A stretch of DNA of 64,000 bases, taken from assembly GCF_030063285.1 (NCBI RefSeq), contig NZ_JASISU010000003.1, positions 372,001-436,000 on the forward strand, written 5' to 3'. Position numbers and translations under genes: made by a program. The stretch is from Pseudarthrobacter sp. PS3-L1. Its GTDB lineage: Bacteria; Actinomycetota; Actinomycetes; Actinomycetales; Micrococcaceae. This document shows positions 45,219-54,477 of this stretch, piece by piece. Every line of letters begins with the position of its first letter. Position 1 is the stretch's first letter. Under the pieces are notes generated by a model. It made no database searches, was not told the DNA's origin, and saw only the letters and a list, made by a program, of their open reading frames with translations.

Positions 45219-46355
45219 CTACGCCCCTTCGAGCAATTGCATGGTGACTCGGGTCAGGTAGGTACCAGCGTTACCCATGGCGTCTTCGGGCCCCCGCGCC
45301 ACATCAAGCAGTTGGGCGGCCGCCTGCACACCGTGCTCAGCCAGCTCCTCCATGGAGACCAGGATGCGGCCAGCCACTACCAAAACTGGGATGCCGCGGT
45401 CGCTGGCCGCATCGGCGAGCGCAATAGGCGCTTTGCCTGCCAGCGATTGGGAGTCCAGCGATCCTTCTCCAGTGATGACCAGATCTGCAGTGTCGAGCCG
45501 CCCCGAGAGGTCGGTCAGGCCGGCAACCAGGGCAAACCCGCCTTCCAGCTGAGCGTTTGAGAGGGCCAGGAACGACGCCGGGAATCCACCGGCTGCTCCC
45601 GCGCCCGCCACATTGACGTCCCGGCCAGTAGCCTCCCGCAACACTGAGGCCCAGTTGCGCAGACCGGCGTCGAGCTGTTCAACGCCCTCCTGGTCCGCAC
45701 CCTTCTGCGGTCCAAATACGTGGGCAGCGCCGTCCGGACCATACAGCGGGTTCTGGACGTCAACGGCAATGCGGAAGGTTGTGCGTTCGAGTCGTGGATC
45801 AAGTCCCGACATATCCAGGCGTGAGACCTGGTCCAGGGAGCCACCTCCCAGCGGAACTATCGTGCCTGCAGCATCAAGGGGAATCAGCCCCAAAGCACGC
45901 AGTGCACCACTGCCACCATCTGTCATGGCAGATCCACCCAGGCCCAGAACAATTTCCGTTGCCCCAGCGTCCAGGGCAGCAGCAATGAGCTGCCCGCAGC
46001 CGTAGCTGTGGGCCCGGAGTGCATTGGCCGGAGAGGCTTCCATGTGTTCAAGCCCGCTGGCCTGGGCTGTTTCGATCACAGCCACCACCGGCTCCGTTCC
46101 GGAGTCCGTCCGGGGGTCGAGCAAGGCCCAGGCAGCTCCGACGGGCGCCAGAATTGGCCCAACAACTGCGTTGAGCCGCTCTTCATAACCAGCGGAAACG
46201 GCGGCTTCCAGGGTTCCCTCGCCGCCGTCGGCAATGGGAAACTGCGTCACCACGGCATCCGGATAAACGCGCAACGCACCCTGGGCGATGGCACTGGCCG
46301 CCTCCGCCGCAGTGAGGGAGCCTTTGAATTTGTCCGGTGCAATGAGAATGCGCAT
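45219..46355 (-). CDS. glycerate kinase
   Basis: 378 residues with the family signature at both ends: RILIAPDKFKGSLTAAEAA and ADGGEGTLEA near the start, LGLGGSAMTDGGSGAL in the middle, and VITGEGSLDSQSLAGKAP, all typical of the GckA/GlxK class. Makes 2- or 3-phosphoglycerate from glycerate, the exit of glyoxylate/tartronate semialdehyde metabolism, which could use the glyoxylate from allantoin or purine breakdown. Start 46355 gives the usual length; the upstream frame adds 15 unconvincing residues. Confidence 0.93.
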   Translation of the reverse strand: MRILIAPDKFKGSLTAAEAASAIAQGALRVYPDAVVTQFPIADGGEGTLEAAVSAGYEERLNAVVGPILAPVGAAWALLDPRTDSGTEPVVAVIETAQASGLEHMEASPANALRAHSYGCGQLIAAALDAGATEIVLGLGGSAMTDGGSGALRALGLIPLDAAGTIVPLGGGSLDQVSRLDMSGLDPRLERTTFRIAVDVQNPLYGPDGAAHVFGPQKGADQEGVEQLDAGLRNWASVLREATGRDVNVAGAGAAGGFPASFLALSNAQLEGGFALVAGLTDLSGRLDTADLVITGEGSLDSQSLAGKAPIALADAASDRGIPVLVVAGRILVSMEELAEHGVQAAAQLLDVARGPEDAMGNAGTYLTRVTMQLLEGA

Positions 46356-46528
46356 GCTGTCCATCTTGCCAGCCACCACCAGAAAGCGCTTCCTCTGCAC
46401 CCTTCACCAATTGTCGGGCGGCACATCCCAGCAGCTTCCCTCAGCAGCAGCTTCACACGAGGGGAGGCGTGGTGGGCGACACCATACAATGAACACACGT
46501 GGGAACTAAGGGGTGCTCTGCCATAATC

Positions 46529-48187
46529 ATGAAACAAGCAATCGACATTCGCCACAGCGCCATCGTCGCTGACCACGATCCGAAACGCAGGGCAGCCACA
46601 GCAGGTATTCTCCGCCAGGCAGGGTTTGCCGTCGAAGTTGCCGCCGAGTCTGCGTCCCTCGCCATGCTGCTCTCCGAGGGGACACACCACATCCTGGTGG
46701 CAGATTCAGCTCTGGCGAGTATTTCTACCAGCGTTCCGGTACTCCTGATGGCCGATGCCGCTGATTCCATCACCGCCCAGCACATCGTTGCCGACTACAC
46801 GACCGCGGCGGCCGCACCGGGAGAGCTCGCCATGCGGGCCACGGCTCTGATCGCACGCAATGCCGAACGGCTGGCAGTCCGCGAACGTGCTGCAACTCTC
46901 CGCGAGGGTATCCGCTCTGTCACGGCAAGCATGCGCTCTACCAATGATGCGCAGCAGATCGCAGATACCTTGGTGCGGGGGCTTTCTGAGTGCTTTGAAG
47001 CAGACCATGTACGCCTCGTCATCTTTGCGGACCAGCGAATCGGCGCCCTCGATGCCGAATGGATCCGCCCCGCTGGCCGCACGTTGCCCGCCCAGGCCTG
47101 GAAAGACCGCGCGCCGCTGAAGGCTCTCTCCGATCAATTGTGGGAAAATGCCGAAGTCCTCCTTGGTGGCGGAGACCAAAACACTGGTCACCAGGATCAC
47201 GCACGGCTCCTCCCTCCGGGAATTCTTCCGTCCGCACGTTCGGGTTTCACACCTGGCGGCCCAACTCTGCTGGTACCTGTTGGTGAGGGCAGTTCCGCCC
47301 TGGGCATCCTGCAGATCGCGCCCCTGGGCTCCCACGGGCACTGGGGAGCCACAGAACTTGGCCTTGTCCAGCACGTGGTGGGAAATGCGGCGTACAGCCT
47401 CCTCCAGAGCCACCTCATTGCACGGCAGCAGGAAGTACTCCAGCGACTGCGGCAGTTGGACCAGGCCAAATTGGACTTCCTGTCGACCGTCAACCATGAA
47501 CTTCGCACACCGCTGACGTCAATCGTGGCCTACCTGGACCTTCTCCAGGACGGGAGTGCCGGCCCACTCTCCGTGGACGTGCACCGAATGCTGGACATCA
47601 TCTCCCGCAACGCAACCCGGCTGAGCGACCTGGTTGGCAACATGCTGGGGGCGTCAAACTCCGCGCCTGAGGGCAATCACATCACGTCCGCTCCCCTGAA
47701 CCTTGGCCGCACCCTACAACTGGTTACCCTTGCCCTTCGACCGCTCGCAGAGCAGCAGGGTGTGACCATCTCCTACACGGACGAAACCCTTGACGTAGAA
47801 ATCCCGGGTGACGAGGTCCAGTTGCAGCGGCTGTTTACCAACATTGTCTCCAACGCGATCAAGTTCACTCCCACCGGCGGTAGCATCCACGTCACCAGCC
47901 AGTTACCCCGGCTGGGGATGGCGGGACGAATTCCCGACGGCGGGCCGGCGGTGGAAATCCGGGTGATTGACTCCGGTGTGGGAATTCCCCCGGAAGAGCT
48001 CCCCGAGGTCTTTACCCGTTTTTACCGGGCATCCAATGCCATGAACGGCGCCGTGCCCGGCAGCGGCCTTGGCTTGGCCATCTGCGAGGGAATCGTCCGC
48101 GGCCATGGCGGGGACATCTCCGTGACTTCAACGCTGGGCAAGGGAACGCAGGTCCGGGTGCGCCTCCCTTTTGAGCCACCCGAGTAG
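46529..48187 (+). CDS. sensor histidine kinase with degenerate receiver and GAF
   Basis: 552 residues. At 10-110 lies a receiver-like fold (HSAIVADHDPKRRAATAGIL, VADSA with Asp-59), but the conserved Lys-Pro is replaced (DYTTAAAAPGEL). A GAF-like region spans about 130-290, HisKA follows with His-323 in STVNHELRTPLTS, then HATPase_c (FTNIVSNAIKFTPTGG, DSGVGIPPEELPEVFTRFYR, SGLGLAICEGIV). No membrane helix, so cytoplasmic. No response regulator gene is adjacent. The start may instead be the GTG at 46499. Confidence 0.88.
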   Translation: MKQAIDIRHSAIVADHDPKRRAATAGILRQAGFAVEVAAESASLAMLLSEGTHHILVADSALASISTSVPVLLMADAADSITAQHIVADYTTAAAAPGELAMRATALIARNAERLAVRERAATLREGIRSVTASMRSTNDAQQIADTLVRGLSECFEADHVRLVIFADQRIGALDAEWIRPAGRTLPAQAWKDRAPLKALSDQLWENAEVLLGGGDQNTGHQDHARLLPPGILPSARSGFTPGGPTLLVPVGEGSSALGILQIAPLGSHGHWGATELGLVQHVVGNAAYSLLQSHLIARQQEVLQRLRQLDQAKLDFLSTVNHELRTPLTSIVAYLDLLQDGSAGPLSVDVHRMLDIISRNATRLSDLVGNMLGASNSAPEGNHITSAPLNLGRTLQLVTLALRPLAEQQGVTISYTDETLDVEIPGDEVQLQRLFTNIVSNAIKFTPTGGSIHVTSQLPRLGMAGRIPDGGPAVEIRVIDSGVGIPPEELPEVFTRFYRASNAMNGAVPGSGLGLAICEGIVRGHGGDISVTSTLGKGTQVRVRLPFEPPE

Positions 48188-48336
48188 CCATTCGCAGCTG
48201 CCCCTGGTTGCAGTCCCTGTAACGATTCAAGGCGGCATAAGCACTACCATGCGTAGAATAGGAGATAACTGTAGTATCAGGAGTTCTCCGGTGCATCGTC
48301 GCGGGGAGAGCACCACCTTAAAATACCAGGGGTAGT

Positions 48337-49410
48337 ATGTCGTCTGTTCGAGAGCAAGCATGGGGCATTGTGGCTTCCGTCCTGGCGGATAACGATCCCG
48401 CCTTGGCCGCAAACCGGGAGCAGCTGTGCACGCTGCTGGCCCAGTTTCCCACAGAGCCCGAGCGCGCCCTTTTCCTCCATATGCAGGAAAGCCGGCTCAG
48501 TGGCGCCACGGATCTTCCCGGTGTGCCCCTCGCAAAGCCGCAGGACACCAGCTGGGCAGCACCATCTGCCGCATCCGAGGACGCAGGTGCCCCCGAGGCC
48601 CTCAGCGAGGTGGACCGCAACCAACGGATCAGCGAGCTCTTGCACCAGCGGATGCTGATGACAGCTTTCCAGCCGATCTTCGACCTCGACACCAACTCCG
48701 TGCAGGGCGTCGAAGCGCTGTCAAGATTTGTGAGCGATGACGGAGCAACCGCGGACCTCTGGTTCGCCGAAGCCGCGTCCCTGGGACGTGGCATTGAACT
48801 CGAGTTTTCGGCACTGGGATCAGCACTTGTCACTGCCGAGCAACTTCCTGGAGAGCTGTACGTTTCGATCAACCTCTCTCCGGAATCCTGCCTTGATGCA
48901 AGGCTTCCGGAGCTCCTCGAAGCTACATCGATGCCTCTCAACCGGATCGTCTTGGATCTCACCGAGAACATCTCCGAATCTGACTACATGGCGTTCATCA
49001 CCATCGTTGCCCCCCTGCGTGCCAGAGGCCTCAGGGTCGCAGTGGACGAATCCAGCGCCTCCCTGGGTGCGATGAGTCGGATGGTCCAGCTGAACCCTGA
49101 CTACATCAAAATCGGCCGGAACATCATCACTGATCTCGAAGATGACCCCGAACAGCAGGCTCTCGCTGCGGGTATGGTGTCATTTGCCCACCGCGTGGGT
49201 GCCAGCCTGATTGCCGAAGGCATCGAGACAGCAACTGAGCTCGCAGCACTGCGGGGACTCAGGGTAACCGGCGGTCAGGGCTACTTTCTGGGCCGGCCCA
49301 CGGTCAGGCCTGAAGACTGGGCCACCTGGGCTCCAGCTACTGTCCCGGACAAGGAAACGTCGCACCAAAAAACGGCTGAGGACACCGCTCCGGGACTGGC
49401 CCTTAACTAA
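48337..49410 (+). CDS. EAL domain protein with altered active-site loop
   Basis: 357 residues. The first 90 residues have no recognised domain. The EAL fold keeps FQPIFDLDTNSVQGVEALSRF (E126-A-L), SINLSPES, VLDLTE, YIKIG and LIAEGIET. The loop-6 motif, normally DDFGTGYSSL, reads VDESSASLGAM, and the usual KID is KIG. So one metal-linked Asp is Glu and the loop is rewritten, which suggests weak or no c-di-GMP hydrolysis. AGGGG precedes the ATG. It follows the histidine kinase by 149 bp. Confidence 0.85.
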   Translation: MSSVREQAWGIVASVLADNDPALAANREQLCTLLAQFPTEPERALFLHMQESRLSGATDLPGVPLAKPQDTSWAAPSAASEDAGAPEALSEVDRNQRISELLHQRMLMTAFQPIFDLDTNSVQGVEALSRFVSDDGATADLWFAEAASLGRGIELEFSALGSALVTAEQLPGELYVSINLSPESCLDARLPELLEATSMPLNRIVLDLTENISESDYMAFITIVAPLRARGLRVAVDESSASLGAMSRMVQLNPDYIKIGRNIITDLEDDPEQQALAAGMVSFAHRVGASLIAEGIETATELAALRGLRVTGGQGYFLGRPTVRPEDWATWAPATVPDKETSHQKTAEDTAPGLALN

Positions 49411-50207
49411 CGTTTTCGGGAGCCCCGTTCGCGCAGCACGTCCATCAGCAGGTCCGCACGGTCGGTCACAATCCCGTCGAACCCCAGGTCCAGCAGTGCG
49501 TGCATCACCACAGGCTCATTGACTGTCCACACGTGGACTTGCAGATTGCACGAGTGAGCCCTGTGTACCAGCCCGCGCGTAGCGGTCCGCACCGGTCCAA
49601 AACGTTCGGGTATCTGCAACGCATCAACGCCGGGTAGCAGGCGCGCCATGACGCTGGCCCGGAATCGCTGCGGAACAACGGGTGCCAGCAGGACAAAAAG
49701 CGCGTTGCCCACGACCCCGGCAGATCCTGCCACCGGCCGGCTCAGGCGTTTCTGAACGGCACGGCGTCGGCGGTCCGAGAAACTTGCCACCAATACCCTG
49801 TCATGCAGCCCCAAACGCTCTATCAGTCCAGCAACAGGGGCAACACTGTTCCATTCCTTGACATCCAGGTTGATCCGGACGTCCGGCAGCTTGCTGGCAA
49901 GTTCTTCCAGGGTGGGAATCGCCTGGCTGCCGCCAATCCTTGCACGTGCGACCACCCGGGCGGGGAGCGCGGAAATCTTGCCGCTGCTGCCCGTCACCCG
50001 ATCGAGGGTGGAATCGTGGAAGAGCAGCACCACGCCGTCGGCCGTCGCCTGGGCATCCGTCTCCACATGCGTGCAGCCGAGGTCAACGGCTGCACGGAAC
50101 GCAGCCATGGTGTTCTCCAGACCGGTCAGGGAAAAACCGCGGTGGGCCAGGACCAGCGGATGCGAGGTAGCGAAGTACGGCAGAGAGTCAGTCACGTTCG
50201 CCAGCAT
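49407..50207 (-). CDS. glycerophosphodiester phosphodiesterase
   Basis: 266 residues. VLAHRGFSLTGLENTMAAFRAA holds the catalytic His and Glu, and HVETDAQATADGVVLLFHDSTLDRVT the metal Glu/Asp and second His. TIM-barrel GDPD of the short (GlpQ/UgpQ) type; no signal peptide, so cytoplasmic. Releases glycerol-3-phosphate from lipid or teichoic-acid headgroups. Stop overlaps the EAL gene's stop by 4 bp in convergent orientation. Confidence 0.92.
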   Translation of the reverse strand: MLANVTDSLPYFATSHPLVLAHRGFSLTGLENTMAAFRAAVDLGCTHVETDAQATADGVVLLFHDSTLDRVTGSSGKISALPARVVARARIGGSQAIPTLEELASKLPDVRINLDVKEWNSVAPVAGLIERLGLHDRVLVASFSDRRRRAVQKRLSRPVAGSAGVVGNALFVLLAPVVPQRFRASVMARLLPGVDALQIPERFGPVRTATRGLVHRAHSCNLQVHVWTVNEPVVMHALLDLGFDGIVTDRADLLMDVLRERGSRKR

Positions 50208-50244
50208 ACCGAGCCGTACGAAGCTGACACCCCCACATACAAGT

Positions 50245-50286
50245 GACCCCGCACTGCCCTGGCAAATGCCAGCGCTGTGCGGGGTC
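50245..50286 (-). terminator. hairpin terminator after alcohol dehydrogenase
   Basis: 10-bp perfect arms (GACCCCGCAC and complement) enclosing a second small stem, CTGGCA/TGCCAG, at about 50259-50272. It lies 33 bp beyond the ADH stop on the minus strand. Confidence 0.65.
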
Positions 50287-50318
50287 GACCACCGGGCCCT
50301 TGGAGCCAGGTGTTTCGT

Positions 50319-51359
50319 CTAGAGTGTTGCCGTATCGATCACGAAGCGGTAGCGGACATCGGAGGCGAGGACGCGCTCGTATGCCTCGTTGATCTGGTCA
50401 GCAGAGATGACCTCAATTTCTGCACCCAGCTTGTGCTCGGCACAGAAGTCCAGCATCTCCTGTGTTTCCTTGATGCCACCGATCATGGATCCGGCGAAGG
50501 ACCGGCGGCCGGCGATCAGCGAGAAGGCGTTCACGGGCAGTGGCTCTGCCGGGGCACCCACATTGACCATGGCGCCGTCCAGGGACAGCAGTCCGAGGTA
50601 CGCGCTGATATCAATCTTGGCGCTGACCGTGTTGATGATCAGGTCGAAGCTGCCAGCGAGTTCCTTGAACGTGTTCTCGTCGCTCGTGGCGTAGTAGTGG
50701 TCGGCGCCGAGGCGCAGTCCATCTTCCTGCTTCTTCAGTGACTGGGAGAGAACAGTGACCTCTGCACCCATGGCGTGGGCAATCTTGACGCCCATGTGTC
50801 CCAGGCCGCCGAGGCCAACCACGGCAACCTTTTTGCCGGGGCCTGCGCCCCAGTGGTGCAGCGGCGAGTAGGTGGTGATTCCGGCGCACAGCAGGGGTGC
50901 TGCGACGTCGAGCTCAATACCCTCGGGAATGGAGACAACGAAGTCTTCGGTCACTACCACGTGGGTGGAGTAGCCGCCCTGGGTGATGGTCCCGTCGCGG
51001 TCCTCGGCGCCGTAGGTGCCCGTGTTGCCCTTGAGGCAGTACTGCTCTTCGCCCTTTTTGCAGTTGACGCATTCGCGGCACGAGTTGACCATGCAGCCAA
51101 CGCCCACGCGGTCGCCCACGGAGTGGCGGGATACCTCGGAGCCGACTTCGGTGACAATGCCAGCGATTTCGTGTCCGGGGGTCAGCGGGTACTGGGCCGG
51201 TCCCCAGTCACCCTTGACGGTGTGGATGTCTGAGTGGCAGATACCTGCAAATTTGATGTCAATCAGGACGTCATGCGGTCCCAGATCGCGGCGTTCGACG
51301 GTGGTCGAAACCAGCGGTCCGGTGGCGTCTGTTGCGGCGTACGCTTTAACTGTAAGCAT
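50319..51359 (-). CDS. NAD(P)-dependent zinc alcohol dehydrogenase
   Basis: 346 residues of the cinnamyl/YahK-like MDR branch. Catalytic zinc Cys in [16 protein letters not shown], then [14 protein letters not shown]; the structural-zinc Cys cluster is [15 protein letters not shown]; the cofactor loop is [19 protein letters not shown]. Oxidises alcohols or reduces aldehydes; the natural substrate is unknown. Starts at ATG 51359, with 225 bp upstream that hold no other gene. Confidence 0.94.
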   Translation of the reverse strand: MLTVKAYAATDATGPLVSTTVERRDLGPHDVLIDIKFAGICHSDIHTVKGDWGPAQYPLTPGHEIAGIVTEVGSEVSRHSVGDRVGVGCMVNSCRECVNCKKGEEQYCLKGNTGTYGAEDRDGTITQGGYSTHVVVTEDFVVSIPEGIELDVAAPLLCAGITTYSPLHHWGAGPGKKVAVVGLGGLGHMGVKIAHAMGAEVTVLSQSLKKQEDGLRLGADHYYATSDENTFKELAGSFDLIINTVSAKIDISAYLGLLSLDGAMVNVGAPAEPLPVNAFSLIAGRRSFAGSMIGGIKETQEMLDFCAEHKLGAEIEVISADQINEAYERVLASDVRYRFVIDTATL

Positions 51360-51584
51360 GTAAATACTCCTGCGTTTGTTGGTGTTTCACCTTCCACACA
51401 ACCATGGCTGGCATGTGCGGAGGGAGTCACTGCTGAACAACGCACCGCTGGTACATCCCAGGGAGGGAGCTTCCTGGCGGCGGTTCAGCATCCGGATCGG
51501 GGGAACCCAGGTGTTAAAGCCTACTCCTGAGTAGAAGGGTCCGCTCCCACGGGGCGGCTGGGGGTCAGGAGCGTGCGGCCCGGA

Positions 51585-51833
51585 TCAGGCCTGTTCGGCC
51601 AGGATCTCTACTCCGTCGGTGCAGTGAAGCAGAATCCGCCCGCGGCCAGCATCGAGGTCTACCCACACGGATGCATGGTCGCGCGTCAGGTCAAAAATGC
51701 TTCCGCTTTCCTCGAATCCCTTGGAAAGGAGGACCCGCACCCGCTCGCCTCGACGCAGGTCGTGCCAGTGCGGCGCAGGGTGGGCTGCCTGCAGTGTGGT
51801 TTCGGTTCTTCTGGACATCACTTTGCGGGTCAT
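51585..51833 (-). CDS. small hypothetical protein
   Basis: 82 residues, mostly predicted beta strands (RVRVLLSKGFEESGSIFDLT, ASVWVDLDAGRGRILLHC). Two basic residues start the protein (MTRKVMSRR). AAGGGAG lies just before the ATG. No assignment to a family. An imperfect dyad ACAACC-TTT-GGTTGT lies upstream at 51857-51871. Single gene; both strands around it are otherwise gene-free. Confidence 0.6.
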   Translation of the reverse strand: MTRKVMSRRTETTLQAAHPAPHWHDLRRGERVRVLLSKGFEESGSIFDLTRDHASVWVDLDAGRGRILLHCTDGVEILAEQA

Positions 51834-51954
51834 GGCTCTCCCTTGTGGCTCGTTTCACAACCTTTGGTTGTCTTGCCAGCCTAAAATCACAAAGTGAACG
51901 GGGAATGAGCGCAACATGAGAAAACGGTGTGAAAACCAGATCCCTCGAAGGTCC

Positions 51955-52776
51955 TCAGGCGGTGGCTTCAGCGTTCAGCTCCGCGAGCCTACCCTCCAAC
52001 ACCTGCGCGACGCCGTCGTCGTCAAAGTGCGGGGCGCTTTGCCCAGCAGCACTGATCGCATCCGGGTGGCCGTTGGCCATCGCATATCCGTGGCCTGCCC
52101 AGCGAAGCATCTCGACGTCATTGGGCATATCCCCGAACGCGAAGACATCACGTGCGTCGATGCCCAGCGAATCGGCGTAGGCCGCCAACGTCACAGCCTT
52201 GTTGATGCCCGGGAGCGCGATTTCCAGCATGGCCACCGACGGGGTGGAATGTGTCACTGAGGCGAGATCACCGACGGCGGGACGCACCGCGGCAAGGAAT
52301 TCGTCGGCGGTGCCCTCCCGCACCACGGCCAGGAATTTCAGGACGCCAGAATCGCGGCCGAGGGTTTTTTCCAACGGCGCGGGGGTGATGTCCGCCAGGA
52401 TTCCACTCTCGTCATTCTCGACAAATCCGGGCTCCACGTGCAGCCCTGTCAGTGTCTCTGCAGCGAAGATCGCCGAGGGCCGCAGCTCCTTGATGATGTC
52501 CCTGACCCGAAGCACAAGATCAAGTTCCATGGCGTGGGCAGAGACCACCGAGTCCACCTCAAGGTTCCACACAACGGCTCCATTGGAGCAGATCACCGTG
52601 CCCGTATGGCCCATCTGCTCCCGGAGGGGCTGGAGCCAACGCGGTGGGCGCCCGGTGACAAAAACAGTTTCAATACCTGCATCTCGGCAGGCATGAAACG
52701 CCCGGATTGTACGTTCGCTGATTTTCCCGTCGTGCCCAAGGATGGTTCCGTCAATGTCGCTCGCTATCAACCGCAT
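51955..52776 (-). CDS. Cof-type HAD hydrolase
   Basis: 273 residues. Motif I ASDIDGTILG starts the protein, motif II is VFVTGRPP, motif IV FAFGDMPNDVEMLRWAGHG, with a C2B cap between. Similar in layout to the HAD protein at 25839-26681, especially around PND/RND-x-EML-x-WAG, so the two look like diverged paralogues. Probably a sugar-phosphate phosphatase. Divergent from uraD. Confidence 0.88.
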   Translation of the reverse strand: MRLIASDIDGTILGHDGKISERTIRAFHACRDAGIETVFVTGRPPRWLQPLREQMGHTGTVICSNGAVVWNLEVDSVVSAHAMELDLVLRVRDIIKELRPSAIFAAETLTGLHVEPGFVENDESGILADITPAPLEKTLGRDSGVLKFLAVVREGTADEFLAAVRPAVGDLASVTHSTPSVAMLEIALPGINKAVTLAAYADSLGIDARDVFAFGDMPNDVEMLRWAGHGYAMANGHPDAISAAGQSAPHFDDDGVAQVLEGRLAELNAEATA

Positions 52777-52812
52777 GCCTCAAGTCTACGGTGGACATGT
52801 AGCGCAAAACAC

Positions 52813-52875
52813 TTGACCGACACTGGGGTCATCCCGCTAATATTGCGTTATGTGGAATATAAATTCCACATAACG
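52813..52875 (+). promoter_or_regulatory. promoter and palindromic operator ahead of uraD-uraH
   Basis: A -35-like TTGACC (52813-52818) and -10-like TAATAT (52838-52843), 19 bases apart, lead into an almost uninterrupted palindrome: 13-bp arms CGTTATGTGGAAT (52846-52858) and complement (52863-52875), spacer ATAA. The operator would overlap the transcription start, which implies repression. The half-site ATTCCACAT recurs upstream of the NCS1 permease (57735-57743). GTGGAAT/ATTCCAC cores resemble IclR-family sites; that link is inference. Confidence 0.65.
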
Positions 52876-52968
52876 GTATTAATGGAACGCTGGCACCATG
52901 CCTAAAGGTCCCCCGACAGCGTTCCCGCCACAGCACCGCAGATTTCGCCCAAGCCAAGGACCCGTCCC

Positions 52969-53466
52969 ATGCTGCTTTCCGAGTTCAATACAGCCCCGCC
53001 CGAAGCGGCTACTGCTGCCCTGCGCCCTTGCCTGGACATCCCTCGCTGGATCGCAGACATTCTGGCAGCCAGGCCCTTTCCATCGACTGAAGCCCTTCTG
53101 GCCGCGGCGGCTACAGCTGCGGATCCCTTCACATCCGCGGAAGTGGACGCAGCGCTGGCACACCACCCGCGCATTGGCGAGCGCCACGCCGGAACGGGGG
53201 CAGAAGCAAGGCTTTCGGCCCAGGAACAGCAGAGCCTGGGTGCCGCAAGCGCGGAAACCGTGGACGCCCTGGCCGAGGGAAACCGCGTGTACGAGGAAAA
53301 GTTCGGCCAGGTCTTCCTGATACGGGCGGCTGGCCGTACTAAACCCGAGATCCTGGCAGCACTGCTGGAGCGGCTGGAAAATACACCTGAACAGGAATTA
53401 CCCATCATCCATGAGCAGCTGCGCCAGATCGCACTGCTGCGCCTCGAAGGAGCCATGAGCCAATGA
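52969..53466 (+). CDS. uraD: OHCU decarboxylase
   Basis: 165 residues. Converts 2-oxo-4-hydroxy-4-carboxy-5-ureidoimidazoline to S-allantoin, the last step of urate oxidation. The signature HHPRIGERHAG near residue 64 holds the catalytic His, and EGNRVYEEKFGQVFLIRAAGRTKPEIL is the family's C-terminal core. The ATG at 52969 gives normal length. Its stop overlaps uraH by 4 bp. Uricase is not in the window. Confidence 0.94.
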   Translation: MLLSEFNTAPPEAATAALRPCLDIPRWIADILAARPFPSTEALLAAAATAADPFTSAEVDAALAHHPRIGERHAGTGAEARLSAQEQQSLGAASAETVDALAEGNRVYEEKFGQVFLIRAAGRTKPEILAALLERLENTPEQELPIIHEQLRQIALLRLEGAMSQ

Positions 53467-53804
53467 CCGTCTCGCACATCACCACGCACATTCTGGATAC
53501 CACCACCGGCACGCCGGCGCACGGCGTCTCCGTCGAGTTGTTGGCGCAGCGAGGCAATGCCTGGGAGGTCATCGGGTCCTCCACAACCGACGCAGACGGC
53601 AGGGTCAAGGACCTGGGACCGGAAGCAGTTGAGACGGGTACCTACCGCCTGCAGTTTGCAACGGCCCCTTACTTTGCCGCACTGGGAACCGAAACGTTCT
53701 TCCCGGAAGTGGTACTGACGTTTTCAGTGCAGGCCGACCAGGCGCACTACCACGTCCCCCTCCTGCTGAGCCCGTTTTCATTCTCGAGCTACCGAGGAAG
53801 CTAG
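53463..53804 (+). CDS. uraH: hydroxyisourate hydrolase
   Basis: 113 residues, transthyretin-like. Hydrolyses 5-hydroxyisourate before UraD acts. ITTHILDTTTGTPAHGVSVELL carries the conserved His, QAHYHVPLLLSPFSFSSYRGS ends in the diagnostic YRGS tail. The ATG overlaps uraD by 4 bp, so the pair is translationally coupled. It converges with the membrane protein gene downstream, overlapping its end by 4 bp. Confidence 0.95.
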   Translation: MTVSHITTHILDTTTGTPAHGVSVELLAQRGNAWEVIGSSTTDADGRVKDLGPEAVETGTYRLQFATAPYFAALGTETFFPEVVLTFSVQADQAHYHVPLLLSPFSFSSYRGS

Positions 53805-54316
53805 CGCTTGGGCACCGGCCGCTGAGCCACAGCGCGCCGGCTTATTGCAATCACTGCCACCACCGCCATGGCGATAACGCAGGCCAGGCCACCGTTGTAG
53901 AGCACAGGAACCAACGCGCCGCTCTCCATGTTGAAGTCAGCGGCAGCCATCACGGCTACCAGGTAGCCCGCAGTGAAGAGTACCCAAAGTGCACCCAGGG
54001 CCCCGACCCCTCGGGTCCACCGGGAAAACACTGGCGGCTGCGCACCGTAGGACATGCCCATTGCAATCATGGCAATACCGGCCACGGCGACAAGCTGGAC
54101 CAGGAGCACGTAGGAGCCGCCTAGCAACCCCACGGGGATGCAGACAGCGCCAATCAGGATGAGCCTGCGGGACCACAGGGGCGACGCAGGGCTACTGGCA
54201 CCAGGTGTCCGCGTTGACGCAAAAGACGCCGCTCCGGCCTGGGGAACACCTGGTTGTGCTGGTTCGGGCTTGCGCCCTGCTGGCTCGGGCTGCTCGGGCG
54301 TAATGGGCTGTTCCAT
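53801..54316 (-). CDS. hypothetical membrane protein
   Basis: 171 residues. A Pro/Glu/Ala-rich tail of about 45 residues, then four helices (about 50-65, 68-88, 102-122, 135-158) and a basic end (SRRAVAQRPVPKR). No known domain. Ends 4 bp inside the uraH stop in convergent orientation. It is downstream of the SDR gene but separated by 161 bp, so operon membership is uncertain. Confidence 0.65.
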   Translation of the reverse strand: MEQPITPEQPEPAGRKPEPAQPGVPQAGAASFASTRTPGASSPASPLWSRRLILIGAVCIPVGLLGGSYVLLVQLVAVAGIAMIAMGMSYGAQPPVFSRWTRGVGALGALWVLFTAGYLVAVMAAADFNMESGALVPVLYNGGLACVIAMAVVAVIAISRRAVAQRPVPKR

Positions 54317-54477
54317 GGGTAATCCTGTGTTCTTGGGCGGGACGCCGATCCTGGTGTCCGCGCGCTCATGAGGCTACAGGATCCACCTGATACACCGAGG
54401 TAGCTGGATCGGCTCGAAGTCGCTGGACCCACCCCGCGAACTCAGCGCCGCTGCCGCGAATCCACCATCGTGGACCC

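Noticed and set aside
51857-51871. ACAACC-TTT-GGTTGT dyad as a regulator site
   Set aside because: Short and isolated; kept only as a note in the gene entry because no second copy or regulator supports it.
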